From the NCBI GenBank assembly GCA_002224055.1, contig AZLU01000122.1, positions 60,067-105,066 on the forward strand: a stretch of DNA of 45,000 nucleotides. The letters are read 5' to 3'. Every line of letters begins with the position of its first letter. Within the stretch, counting starts at the first letter, position 1. The notes beneath the pieces were generated by a model. The model saw only the letters and a program-made list of their open reading frames with translations, did not search any database and was not told the origin of the DNA. Both the position numbers and the translations under genes were made by a program. The DNA comes from Pezizomycotina sp. ARF18. Taxonomy: Eukaryota > Ascomycota. Positions 22,159-32,500 of the stretch are shown one piece after another.

Positions 22159-23074
22159 GGGTTGTTGAAGGATCCTTCTTCGCTCCATAGAGCATAAAAC
22201 TTATGTTTAGATGTTTCGATTCATGTAGTAGTATCACGTAGGATAAACGAATAAGTCGTCAATTTAGCACCCAAGTCGAACCTCATCAATCCAATGTCCA
22301 TGCTTTCATATCTTCTCTTGCGCAAATAATGAACCATTGTTCTTCAGTTTTCCAAACACTATCCCCTTTAGTGACTTGGACTGAGATATATATATTCATG
22401 CTCTCTCTTCTCTCAAGCTTGGGTTGTAACTGCTACGTTTCACATCATGCTACATACAGGTTTAATGCGTTTCAATCCGACGGTGTATTTAAGGCTATTT
22501 TAATTTTAAATCTAAATTCTCCACGAAGATCTCGGATAAAAAGTAACCATGCATCTCATGCGTTATATGATGAGGGCATCAACCGAATGAGCCAACCGAG
22601 GTTTGTGTATCCCAAGAGCGTATGCAGGCGCAGTATGGCTATGAGTATATAATAATCGATATTCAGGAGCGCTTTTCAGGAACAAGCCTAAATGATAAGT
22701 CCCATAAAAAGTTGCCCCAGAATACCAAGGCATAACGGACAGTGGGGCGGCGCGGGCTGAATAGTTCTTTTCTTCTCTCAGCAAATTTCCAATTCCTTGG
22801 TTCGAGAGATCACGCATTACGCTACGATACCCTGGGTTTAATGTCTACCACTTGGTAGATAAGTTACTATCTTGGGGACTTTTGCAATTATAGGATGAGT
22901 TATAAATAGTGGATGTTCCATCGCTTTCAGACGGGATTCGTCAATCCAACAAGTTCCTCTAACCCTAGTCATTCTTTTGATTAACCGACATCAGTTCATT
23001 CCTTAGAAACTCCTCGAAGCATTCTAGACTTTTCTATCCCTTCCTAGAAAACAGTTCGATCTTACAGTCGCACA
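22159..23074. other. Intergenic between small secreted proteins 1 and 2
   Basis: No gene supported. The proximal promoter of the next gene has a TATA-like TATAAATAG at 22901-22909 and a C/T-rich leader up to 23070. Confidence 0.45.
22901..22909 (+). promoter_or_regulatory. TATA-box-like element before small secreted protein 2
   Basis: TATAAATAG lies about 170 bp before the ATG at 23075. Motif match only. Confidence 0.35.
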
Positions 23075-23319
23075 ATGAAGTCCACATTCTTCTCCGCTTT
23101 TCTTTTCATCGCCCTACTTCCGCTGTTCATCTCATTCGTCAATGCCGCCCCCGTCGCCGCCGGGGCCGTCCAAACAATACAGGAGGAACCTATCACCTCG
23201 CCAATCTTCCGAAATCTCGCAATCCCGGCGCACTCCAGGACTTCATGAAAGCTGCGAAGAACTGGTGGAGGAAGCTGTGGACTAAGAGGATCCCGAAGCC
23301 TGTTCCAAGAAGCCCGTAG
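23075..23319 (+). pseudogene. Small secreted protein 2 with Trp/Lys/Arg-rich tail, one frameshift
   Basis: A strong signal peptide (TFFSAFLFIALLPLFISFVNA, then APVAAGAVQTIQEEP) is followed by a short frame ending at 23248 (57 aa). A second frame starting about 23225 gives ALQDFMKAAKNWWRKLWTKR and IPKPVPRSP, stopping at 23319. One base of shift near 23222 would join them into an approximately 80-aa precursor with a highly cationic, amphipathic, tryptophan-rich end, in line with the basic end of the protein at 21940. If the unshifted frame is the true one, the cationic tail is not made. The tail has the composition of membrane-active peptides, but that is inference. Confidence 0.55.
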
Positions 23320-23893
23320 TACACAAGAATGCGCAGGGTAAAACTGTCGTCATCGAATTATTTTAATATTGTCACGATAGCTTGTCACGACGCTGGGTTA
23401 TAATCTTTTTATTCCCCATCGCGTTTCTAGACGTTCAGCCGCAGTTCATCGAAGGATTTGTTAGGACTTAACAAAACAAAGCAAATTAAATACAATGAAT
23501 GGGTCAACCTATAAACCGTATTACTATTGTGAGCTGTGAAAAGTGTCTGTGCCATTCTGTCTGCGGATCTTCGCTTGCTTTCATCCGCGCTTCAAGTTTG
23601 GAATGGAATGCACGTCTGGAAGCACAAGAATGTTCACCCTTGTAGACTAACAATGGCAATATCTTGACGAAGAGGCCCACTATAGCTTGACTATTTATCT
23701 GAATACATAAATATAGCACCAAGTCGTCGAAATATCGCTTCTCCCTTGGGCCCTAACAGAACCTCGCGTCGCTCCTTCAAAACCTTGCCTTCGCTATACT
23801 TGGAGGATTCGCATAAATTGTAGCTTGATCTAAAACACCGACATTCGTTTAGCATCCTTCCTTCGTTCCACGTCCTCTCTCGACTATCCCAAT

Positions 23894-24057
23894 ATGAAGT
23901 TTCCTACCTCATCTTACTTACAGTATCCGCTACCACCGTCGCGGCCGCACCCTGGCCCCAGTGGATATTCCTCACTCCCATCGCACTCCCGGACGTACCA
24001 AGCCCAACAGCCAGACCCCTTCAAGAGCCACAACAGGTCCAAAGACAGTCGTCCTAA
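23894..24057 (+). pseudogene. Small secreted protein 3, shift just after the start
   Basis: ATGAAGTTT is followed, one frame over, by SYLILLTVSATTVAAAP, a clear signal-peptide core and Ala-x-Ala site, then WPQWIFLTPIALPDVPSP, TARPLQEPQQVQRQSS and a TAA at 24055. The unshifted frame instead gives a Pro/Ser/Arg-rich 61-aa product without a signal peptide, so a one-base shift at about codon 4 is likely. The predicted mature part is Pro/Gln-rich, about 35 aa and cysteine-free. Third same-strand member of a group of small secreted proteins. No known family recognised. Confidence 0.45.
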
Positions 24058-24810
24058 AAGAAATGCACCATATATTTAGGACCGTTTTGTCTTTAGGTCG
24101 GGACTAGGGATGGTATAATCTAATATTAGTTGCCTAGATGAGAAACACGATTTAGCGTCGATTATCTTCGAAGTCCAATTTCCTTCTAGCTTACTTACGA
24201 ACTGATTTGAAGCGCCACGACTGTATTCCGATAACAACCCGTACAGCACATTGAAATAACATTTAGTTAAAAGGTCTCTAATGTAATAGAATATTTTTCG
24301 GCGGGTTTCTAGCTATATATATATATATTCCACCAGCCTACTTCATTTCATCCTTCAATGGTCTGATCAAAGAAGTTCGTTATCGTCTTTGCTTCAGTAA
24401 CATGCAGGGTAGCTCGAGCGCAAAACTGCCGCCTTTGTAACTTTTTTTTTTTTTTTTCAAATTAAAACCCGTGCATTTTCTGAGCCAACGGCAGAGACCA
24501 CATTCGAGATCAATATATAGACCAATGTTACATAGATGCCGTATAAATGTAATTGAGTTCAACCTTGAACCCAGAGGCGTTGACAAGTTAGTCCGTTCTC
24601 ATGAGCAATCCGTTAGCTGGTAAAGCCACAGTATATAAATCCAAGAAATTGACCGCTTCGCATCAACGTTCTTTTTTGGCGAAACAATTATCACTAGAGA
24701 AGAAAAATCTAGGAGTAACGTACTCTGTCTACAAGATCTACGCCGAAGCTTAACGCGCTTTGATTTCATTCAGATAACCTCCAACCCCAGTAAAGATTCT
24801 TGAAGCAGAT
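24058..24810. other. Intergenic with simple repeats
   Basis: Contains a (TA)n run at 24313-24329 and a T16 tract at 24442-24457. No gene supported; the proximal promoter of P3 lies at the right end. Confidence 0.6.
24632..24640 (+). promoter_or_regulatory. TATA-box-like element before P3
   Basis: TATATAAAT lies about 175 bp before the P3 ATG at 24811, a spacing similar to other genes in the window. Motif match only. Confidence 0.35.
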
Positions 24811-25846
24811 ATGGATCCTAGGTTCGGTGTCCACTTCGTGTTCGGTCCGAATAACTCGTACTTTTGTCAAGTCGGCGACATTCGTAAATGGTATGTACAG
24901 AACATCTAGGTCGTTTCCCAAGTGATCATAAAAATCATTTCCCCTTGCTGCTATTTCAGAGACTAGGTCGCAGACTCTGAAACACACACATAGGAACAAT
25001 ATCCCTAAAGAATTGGAGTATCTACTCACCTTCAAATGTGATCAAAGCTGTCACATACAATGCTTGAGTCTTACCGAAGACAGTGGATATTTTCTATTCT
25101 GGACAGATCGAGCTGGCTTTGTCAGCTGCAGTACGTTGTTCTATCATAGGCAAATACTGCACTTCACTGACTACGCTACAGCCAATCAATGGGGCCGGAT
25201 AAGCTTCGCTCCTGGATCCTAGACCCCGATAACAAGCTAGACTACAGCACCCTCCGTTTTGGATCGGTCGAGGTAACAAGTTCTTCGTGACAGCGTTAAA
25301 CAAGATGGGCGACAGAGTCTCGTTCTGGGACGGCATTTCTGCTGCAGTCGGAGAATATCTGCACAGGCGCGCCGGGGGCGCTCGAGATTTGTTGGAGCCA
25401 GTGAACATAGAAGTGGTCCTCGAAACGGGAGCCTTGTTTCTGACACACTCCAACGGCGATCCGCCGGTGGAAGATATTCTTCCACCGAAGGTGAAGCAGC
25501 ATCTTCGCAAATACCACCTCAACCTCCGTGATCAAGTACGTCTCGTGAATAAATCTGGACACTGCCTTCCTTAATTCCGCCTCCCTCCTCTTTGAAAAAT
25601 ACGGCCATACTAATCTCTACAATCTCTTCCCTATAAAAACAGTATGTCGTTTTAAACCTATATAACCTCAAAGAGTGCTTCGCCATCTACAGCAATGGTG
25701 CCATGGACTGTCTCGCCAGCCCCATGATCTATTACGATGGCGTCGATATAGCAGGTTACTACTCCAATCGTGGAAAGTATACGTGCCAGTGTTTCGACGA
25801 CGAAGACATTGGGGAAAGCGAGTCACCAGATGATTTTGAACCCTGA
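24811..25846 (+). CDS. P3: best preserved beta-strand repeat family member, four exons
   Basis: Exon 1 (24811-24890) encodes DPRFGVHFVFGPNNSYFCQV and ends RKW with the Trp codon split TG|G by intron 1 (24891-24993, GTATGT...TAG). Exon 2 (24994-25130) reads WNNIPKELEYLLTFKCDQS and LSLTEDSGYFLFWTDRAGF. Exon 3 (25182-25535) carries GPDKLRSWILDPDNKLDYST, FFVTALNKMGDRVSFWDGI, YLHRR and LETGALFLTHSNG. Intron 3 is 25536-25642 and exon 4 gives YVVLNLYNLKECFAIYSNG to a TGA at 25844-25846, with an acidic tail. Two frame breaks in exon 3 are each repaired by one more G (in the GGGG run at 25191-25194 and near 25272). About 255 aa, no signal peptide or membrane segment. Five modules of about 45 residues suggest a propeller-like beta fold. 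Function unknown. Confidence 0.7.
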
Positions 25847-26608
25847 GGAAAGGATGAAGCTAGGAAGCCTGTGAGTATCCTCAAGCTAGCAGCAGCAGGT
25901 TCTCGCAACAGGCCGCTACCTCTGAAGCCATGGCGAAGAAGGCTCGGTTCTCGTGGGTTCTCGTGCAAGCAATAACACGATTAGCGGCCTTTAGGCTCAA
26001 ACAAGGAACGACCACCAGTACAATAGCGGAACAGCCACGATGAATATGTTTACAAAGTTGCAAAAACCAACCGGCTTCTCAAACCGCCCTGCGGATCTTG
26101 TATGTCGCTCAATGGAATTGAAATGTGAGGTACATTTATATGTACGAAAAAGGTATAATCCAATATTACTAGCTCCTGATGAACCGGGCCCAAGATATGT
26201 ATGGATTTTCCCATGAAGGTATTACTCGTGAACTGGAACTCTCATAGCTTGCCGGTACGATGCCACTGGCAAAGAGATTTTTTGGAATACTTGGTAAATT
26301 TATATATATCGACCGTTCTCCCAATAGACATTGCGGTAGTCACGGAATGCGGCGGCTCATGGTGTTTTGCCTTGAAAAATTAATTAATTAATAATAAATA
26401 CTTAAGTACTTTGTATACAAAATAAAATGAAAAATAAAATTTCAAATCAAATTTTCCTTCATCACCTCATTTTCAATCTTTTCCAAGATCACCAAAGCAA
26501 AACACCAACTCGTCGAACCATCAGTCATCTTCGTCTAAGTTCACATCTCCGCATCAGACAAAACATACCTCGACGACTTAGATATTGACAAAACGTAGCT
26601 TGAAGAGC
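25847..26608. other. Intergenic between P3 and P4
   Basis: No gene supported. The right half is AT-rich (26380-26450), with a pyrimidine/purine-poor leader before P4. Confidence 0.45.
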
Positions 26609-27600
26609 ATGCAAGAAGAGCCGAACGTCGTCTTCGCTTTCGGGCCAGGGAAGGGGTACTTCTTCGAGGTTGAGGGAACGAGGAAGTGGTAGGATACGCC
26701 CCATCAAGGACTTCTCCTATTCTTCCGCTCGCGTCAAATCAAAATCCCTCGAACGCTGATCAAGAAAAACAGGTACAACATCCCACCGGACCTTGCAGCG
26801 TTGTTCAAGCCGGGAAAGCCAGCCGGCGAACAGGACCGCAAGACGATTTCCCTCGCTTTGACAGAGGACTACGGCTTTTGCGTCGCATTCGAGAACAAGG
26901 TCGGGGAAGTCAGATTTCGTAAGGCCACAAGCCCTCCAATCGTCGCTGATCTCTTCTTCCTTTTATTAAAGTACCCTTAGCCTTTTCACCACGTTGCAGT
27001 TACCCGCGAGGGACCGGAAGAGTTGGAGAAGTGAATCGTTTACCCTGGAGGCGGATGCAGTCTGAAAAGTTCGGGTTTACCGCCCGTCTCAACGACAGCT
27101 TCTTCGCTTGGGGCAATTACGGCGAGGGTAATTGATGCTATCGCTGGCGAGGACTTCCCGAGGAAGCTGAAGAGTTTGTTCAAGCCCAGCTTGCGACTTC
27201 GAGGTCAGATCCCGATAATCACGTCTTCGCCGGCTCACTGGGCTGCAGGGATTCCTGGATGATCTTCGAACATCCTGAGAGCAAAAGAGACGGGGATCAC
27301 TACGGCTGGCAGAATATACCGGACTCCCTTCAGGAACTTCGCGGACGGACTGGTGGGCATCTGGGAGGAGCGGTGAGTTGAACGCGAAGCTTCCTACATC
27401 AGCGAGGATTCACTAAATGCTGACTTATGACGGCCTTAGTACATTGTTCTCAACCCCTACATGAAGAGCAATTTTTCGCCCTCATGCTCAACGGCGTCAT
27501 GTACTGGAACGTCGATCGCGATCATACCTCCGGCATCCAGGAGCTCATGAAGAAGTACAAACGATCCCGTACTACGGTGGGCTCGTCTAGTGACCTATAA
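26609..27600 (+). pseudogene. P4: beta-strand repeat family member, 3' half frame broken
   Basis: Exon 1 encodes QEEPNVVFAFGPGKGYFFEV and ends TRKW at 26688, where the donor is GTAGGA rather than GTAAG. Exon 2 (26773-26918) is clean: WYNIPPDLAALFKPGKPAG, then ISLALTEDYGFCVAFENKV. Exon 3 starts at 27000 with LTREGPEELEK followed by TGA where a Trp would fit, then needs shifts to give FGFTARLNDSFFAWGNYGE, YRWRGLPEEAEEFVQAQL, HVFAGSLGCRDSWMIFEHP and HYGWQNIPDSLQELRG. The last exon (from about 27440) gives YIVLNPYMKS, FFALMLNGVMYWNVDRDH, IQELMKKYKRSRTTVGSSS and a TAA at 27598. Same module order and intron sites as P2, P3 and P5. It shows all five modules most clearly and is the best reference for the family. 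Function unknown. Confidence 0.65.
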
Positions 27601-27860
27601 GAGGCAGAGCCGGGAGAGGGAAGTTTACAAGCATATTCAGGATACAACGAAATGATCAATAAACTCGACGGCGTATTCGAGGTTTCACAATGAAAGGTCC
27701 ATTCACGAAGGATGGCCTTGAAAGGAAGGGCTTTTGAATCGCTCAAACCATTACTACCCGGCGTAGACGGGTTACGTTCATCTCTTTGCTGCATAATGAG
27801 AAGGATGGGAAAAAATCAGAAGGAAGCCGGAAATATATATTCTTCTATTATAAGCTGTAA

Positions 27861-30324
27861 TTAAATGCCTTTCTCTACTTTATTAATCTCAACGGAGCCT
27901 TCTTTCTCGATGAACTTCGCCATCAGCTCCGCCGCCGCGACGAAGACCAGGTTGCGGTAGCCGCCGACCCACTTGAGCATCCTCGCGTCCTTCCCCGAGT
28001 CCACAAGGCCTCCGAACTCAATCACCCACCCCGCTGCCGAAGCGACATACTCGTCGTCCACCAGGTTCGCATTATGAACACACTTGTGCAGATCACGGAA
28101 ATCCACCAGTATGAGATCCCTAAGCTCATGCATTAACCTCATGCACCGTCTGTGCATCGACAAATACGGGAACCTCAGCTTGGGTACTTCCTCCGACAGC
28201 ACATCCCTCAGCGCGCGCAGCAGCACGACGACGGATACCCCGTCGCGCGCCGACTGCCGGTTTTTACCTTTACGCCCGCCCCGCAGTATTTTCTCCACGT
28301 TGTCGACGGTCCACGTCACCCTATCGTGCAGGAAGTACCGCTCGCCGAATGTCTGGATGATCGCGGACATTTATCCCAGTCCAGCCTGACACCGTTCGCC
28401 TGCAGATCGTACAGCTTCATGTACCTCTCCTCGCACGCGAGCTTCGACCGCGGCCGCTTGCCGCGGAATATCGCTTCCTCGGTATGTATTTCTATCAGGC
28501 GGTCCATGTCGGCCACGGAACTTCCAACTCGCCAGACTCGCGGAGGGCGTTATATAGATGCGCCGTGTGTATGATGCTAGCCCACGCGTTCGCCTGATTC
28601 GTGCCACCTTTACGGTGCAACAGCGTGAGGAAGAATCTCGTCGTGCCGGCTAGTAGCGGTGGTGCTTCATCAGATAAAACGACTCGTCCATATCACCGGC
28701 TTTAGCCTCCGGTTTTTCTTTGTCGATGTCCTTCTTGACGTCCATGATCGGGTCTCTGAGGATGTAGTGGTCGATGTGCTTCATCATCCCTTCCATCCCG
28801 CGGATTTCCCGGGCCGGCCAGTTTGGTATGGGTTTCAAACCCTTCAATGCTATCGCCAAGTCAACTTTAGCGCTTACAGCCGTAGTGCGGAGCTGCTCGT
28901 AGCCCTCCTTCACGCGCTCGCGGAGGATGTGGTTGATGTCTAGGAATACCTGCGCGCCGAAGACCACCCACAGCGGAATAATAGACTCATCGAGGGTCTT
29001 ATCACGCCTTCGGACCACTCGTCCAACCACAAATCTTTGTAATTTGGAAGATGGTCGCTGGAACACGAGCTGGCTAAACTCCGGCAGGACGTCTTCCAGG
29101 ATCAATTTATCCTCCCGCCACTTCTGCCTAACATCCATCGCGTTGCGGTCGGCGGTCGGTCGTAGCGAGGTTTATCCGGCTCGTTCCTGCGAGCGAAAAT
29201 CGCGCCGGCTTCCGTAAAGGGTAGTTTCTCGTAGAAGGCTTCGACCTCCATGGCGACGCCGTAAAACAACCAGTCCGCGATCTTATGCATGCGGAAGTTA
29301 TACGGATCTCCAGGCTGCTCTAGGTCATCAGGCTCCATTCCCTTCAAACTGCAAATAAATTCAAAGTGATGCTTCGACAGGTGCGGGCCGTAGTCGCAAT
29401 TCGGGAACTCCTTTATCAGGTCGTCCTCCATCCGGCGAACGAGGTCGAGAGCCGTATTTGTCACCATAGACGCAGTCATCAGATCTGTTCCGTCCTCGCA
29501 ATTGTTCTTATATTGCTCCCAGACTTCGGAGAGGTATTCGCGGATCGTGTTTAGGTCCTGGAAGAGGCAGTACACCGCGACGAAGATCAGGTAGTTTTCT
29601 TCAAGCTCTTCGTCCCATTCTTCGTCGTCGAAATCGTCCTCGAGTCCCGGCGGCGGTAGAGGTGGTTCAAGATCTGCCTCCTCCTCGGCGACATTTAACT
29701 TTTCGACGGCCTCTGCAATCTCACTAACTTCAGGTTCTTCTTCTTCCTCTTCGACCGTGGGCTGTTTCTTCCCTCCAGGCTTAACAGTAACCCTCGCGAC
29801 CATCTTCGCCGTCTTCTCCCCCAACGGCGCCAAAAGGTCCCTGACAGTCTCCAGAACATTAATAAAATAGTCATGCTTCGTATTCGACGTCTTCAGCTTG
29901 TCGTCTTCCTCCGTGCCGTCGCCGAGCGCTTTATACAACACCGCCGCGTTCTTCCGTAGTTGCACCGTCGACTCGAGCGCGGGCATAAGCCAGTCCGGCA
30001 GAGACACGGCGGCGGCGGCGCGTACCTTATCGCGGACGCGATGCGTACAAACTCCGGGATTCGGATCCTGTGCTTCTCTTTATTCTTTTCACCGTCGTCA
30101 TCTTGCTTTTTGTTGTTCGTGTTCTTCCTCTTCCCCTTTTTCTTCTTCGGTTTGGGTTTAGGCTTCTCCGGAGCGTTCTGCGACGCGTCGGTGGCGTCAG
30201 CGGCGGATATTTTGTACCCAAGCGTTACGGCTGCTTCGTCGAGGAAACGCGCGATGTCGTCGGTGTTCTTCTTGTAGGTTTGATACGATCCCACGAAGGG
30301 GAAATTAGGTGTGAAGGATTTCAT
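27861..30324 (-). pseudogene. DUF6604-domain protein, frame broken
   Basis: Start ATG at 30324-30322 (MKSFTPNFPFVGSYQTYKKN). The N-terminus has the DUF6604 layout: a YxxYKxxTxxxxxFL helix (YKKNTDDIARFLDEAAVTLG), a Lys-rich linker (KPKPKPKKKKGKRKNTNNKK), then after a shift near 30010 RDKVRAAAAVSLPDW and STVQLRKNAAVLYKALGDG. A long acidic stretch (EEEEEEPEVSEI) follows. After a shift near 29120 comes DVRQKWREDKLILEDVLPEF; after one near 28650, PLLAGTTRFFLTLLHRKGG with ANAWASIIHTAHLYNALRE, as in full-length DUF6604 proteins; and after one near 28375, FGERYFLHDRVTWTVDNVEK, to a stop at 27861. The length of about 820 codons fits the family. These are cytoplasmic or nuclear fungal proteins of unknown function. 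Confidence 0.7.
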
Positions 30325-31198
30325 CTCGGTGTCGTTGCAGGATTGTTTTCGTTGATGCAATGTTGCAAGAGGCTGAAAGAATTTCAGACGATTTTGGGAG
30401 CGGAGAGAAAAGTGTGGGACAAGATGCCATGATCAAATCTCCTCATTCATGCTCATTGGACCTCCTTGTCTGTTCGCTTCCACTAAACCATGTTTAGACT
30501 CGGCGGGGCTCACGGGAAACTCAGCCGGCTTGGGGTACGTTTTCGCGGCGACGAACGGATGGTATCATGGTATGAAACCATGACATTCCCACCATCTTGA
30601 AGCCGGGTTTCAGGGTCCATCATTCTCATTGTCGGTAAATACATTGACCACAATGACAGTCGCGAGTTTCCGTAAAGGCGAAGCCTCTGCGCCGCCCTAT
30701 TTTCCTTTGTCTGCTCGCGAAATATCTAGGTACAGTAGTTCAAAAGTCCCTCGTTTGATATTGTCTATTTATTCCGAATCCTGCTGCGTTTTTGATACTC
30801 AAGCTTTAGCGTTTCCTATCATCTCATCGTCATCCCGACGAATAATAGTTTCACGGCATATACCTGTAATTTCAAGCGTGTATACTCATTACGCTTCCAT
30901 TGCCAGATGTAGAGAACAATAAACCATCCTGAGTAGCTACATCAAATCATCATGAACGCCCCAACATTACCAAAAGTGTTGAATTGTTATTGAAGGCCAG
31001 TGCCATTGATAATCCCAGCGTATTTTACATGGTGATTTATAGCTCTTGTCAGGCTAACAAAAACTAGATTTAAAGGATGGCCAATGCCTCCCAGCTCGGC
31101 CCCAGATCACATCGTACAAATCCTCATTCGACGTACATATAGTATATCCAGTATATATCGAAACCAAACAACAAAGAAGACCCAGCGATCGACCAAAC
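30325..31198. other. Divergent intergenic region between the DUF6604 gene and P5
   Basis: Holds the upstream regions of two divergently transcribed genes. An imperfect palindrome is seen around ATGGTATCATGGTATGAAAC (about 30560-30580). No gene supported. Confidence 0.45.
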
Positions 31199-32293
31199 AT
31201 GAGCATTGATCCGTTCGAAGAGCCCCTCGTTGTCTTCGCATTTGGGCCCAGCAACAGTTTCTCTCTTGAGCCGAAGGGCCTAGAGGGCGGGCGCAAATGG
31301 TAAGCAAGCTGTTGTCAATTCACACCATTGCAAAGCACCCGAACTAAGGGCTATCCAATGCAGGCACAATCTCCCCCGGTTTTAGAGAGACTTATAGATT
31401 ATTCCCAGAAACTAGCGAACCCTGAGATGGAGTTCAATCACGTTTAGCTCTCGCGCTGACCAGTGACGGGGGATTTATGATTCTGTATAAGAATTACAGC
31501 TTCGAGGTGAAGTTCGGTAAGAGAAACAATCTTACAGGAAAAGCCCGAGGGGGTGGCGCTAATTTTATTCTCGAATAACAGTCCACCAAGGCGGCCCAGA
31601 GGAGTTGAGGCTGTTTATCGAAGAGGCGGTAGAAGCGAATAGGGGGAACGGGATGCGTCATGAAGATTTAGGATTCACAGTCGACGAGAACAACAACTGG
31701 CTTGCCTGGAAAACTGATAAAAGTGGTACGCAGTATCGTCAGATTGGACTAGCGGATCGTGTGGAAAGCTTTTTTCAATCTTCCATCGCTCCTTCTACGC
31801 GTTCGGGTTGGAACGTTAGCCTTGGACCAAAGGAGCTTTTGTCGCTTTTCCATCATCTAGGTCGTGTGAGGAGGAGAGCTGTCATCATGCATATCTTCAA
31901 CGCACCGATCTGTTCTATGTGATAGAGAATTTCAGCAGGAATAACCGGAGTATGGCCGGTTCTGTATGTCCACATTCCACCGCACTTCTTTCCCTTTCAG
32001 GTCTTCCAAATTTCTATTTTCAGCTAACCGCTCTTGCTTTCATTCTTCTTTCCCTCGATTGATACAAAATGCTATAGTACGTTATTCTGAACCATACGTC
32101 CGAGGTCAATATTTCTCCATAACCTCTTACGACGGAACTATGCGTTGGACTGTGGATTGGTTTCATCTACATGATACAGAACGTTGAAGAGCTTGCGGAA
32201 ATTTATTATGAGATGCGCTCGGAGCTAGGATCTATGATGTTAGCCCAGGAGCGAAGTAAATGCACTGCGTACATCTCAGAACCCACGAGATAG
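31199..32293 (+). pseudogene. P5: beta-strand repeat family member
   Basis: Exon 1 (31199-31299) reads SIDPFEEPLVVFAFGPSNSF and ends GGRKW with a TG|G split by GTAAGC. Exon 2 (from 31364) begins WHNLP; one extra C in the C5 run gives PVLERLIDYSQKLANPEMEF, then LALTSDGGFMILYKNY and EVKF before a GTAAGA donor. Exon 3 (from 31582) has VHQGGPEELRLFIEEAVEAN, LGFTVDENNNWLAWKTDKSG and RQIGLADRVESFFQSS; one extra G near 31830 yields FVAFPSSRSCEEESCHHAY and TDLFYVIENFSRNNRS. The last exon (from about 32079) gives YVILN, then PYVRGQYFSITSYDGTMRW with one extra C, and VEELAEIYYEMRSELGSMM to a TAG at 32291. Function unknown. Confidence 0.6.
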
Positions 32294-32500
32294 ACACAGG
32301 GATAGTATAGAGTTTCTGAATCTGCTCTCCCACTCTCTCCACTGCGTTCGTTTCATATAGTAATGCCCTCGGAGTTAGCACCCAAGGCAAAAATGGAGTT
32401 TGTCGGGACGGAATTCCTGTAGTAGCAGGAATTGGTGAAAGAAAGATATTGCTATTCAGAACACCCTTTTCACAACCTTAATGAATACAAAAACATAGAA

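Noticed and set aside
28084-28574. Plus-strand frames of 101 and 140 codons
   Set aside because: Antisense shadows of the DUF6604 gene, whose segments align in order on the minus strand.
17780-32293. Possibility that the region is a secondary-metabolite or defence gene cluster
   Set aside because: No polyketide synthase, NRPS, terpene synthase, P450, NLR or transcription-factor gene was found; the genes are paralogues and unrelated singletons without shared direction.
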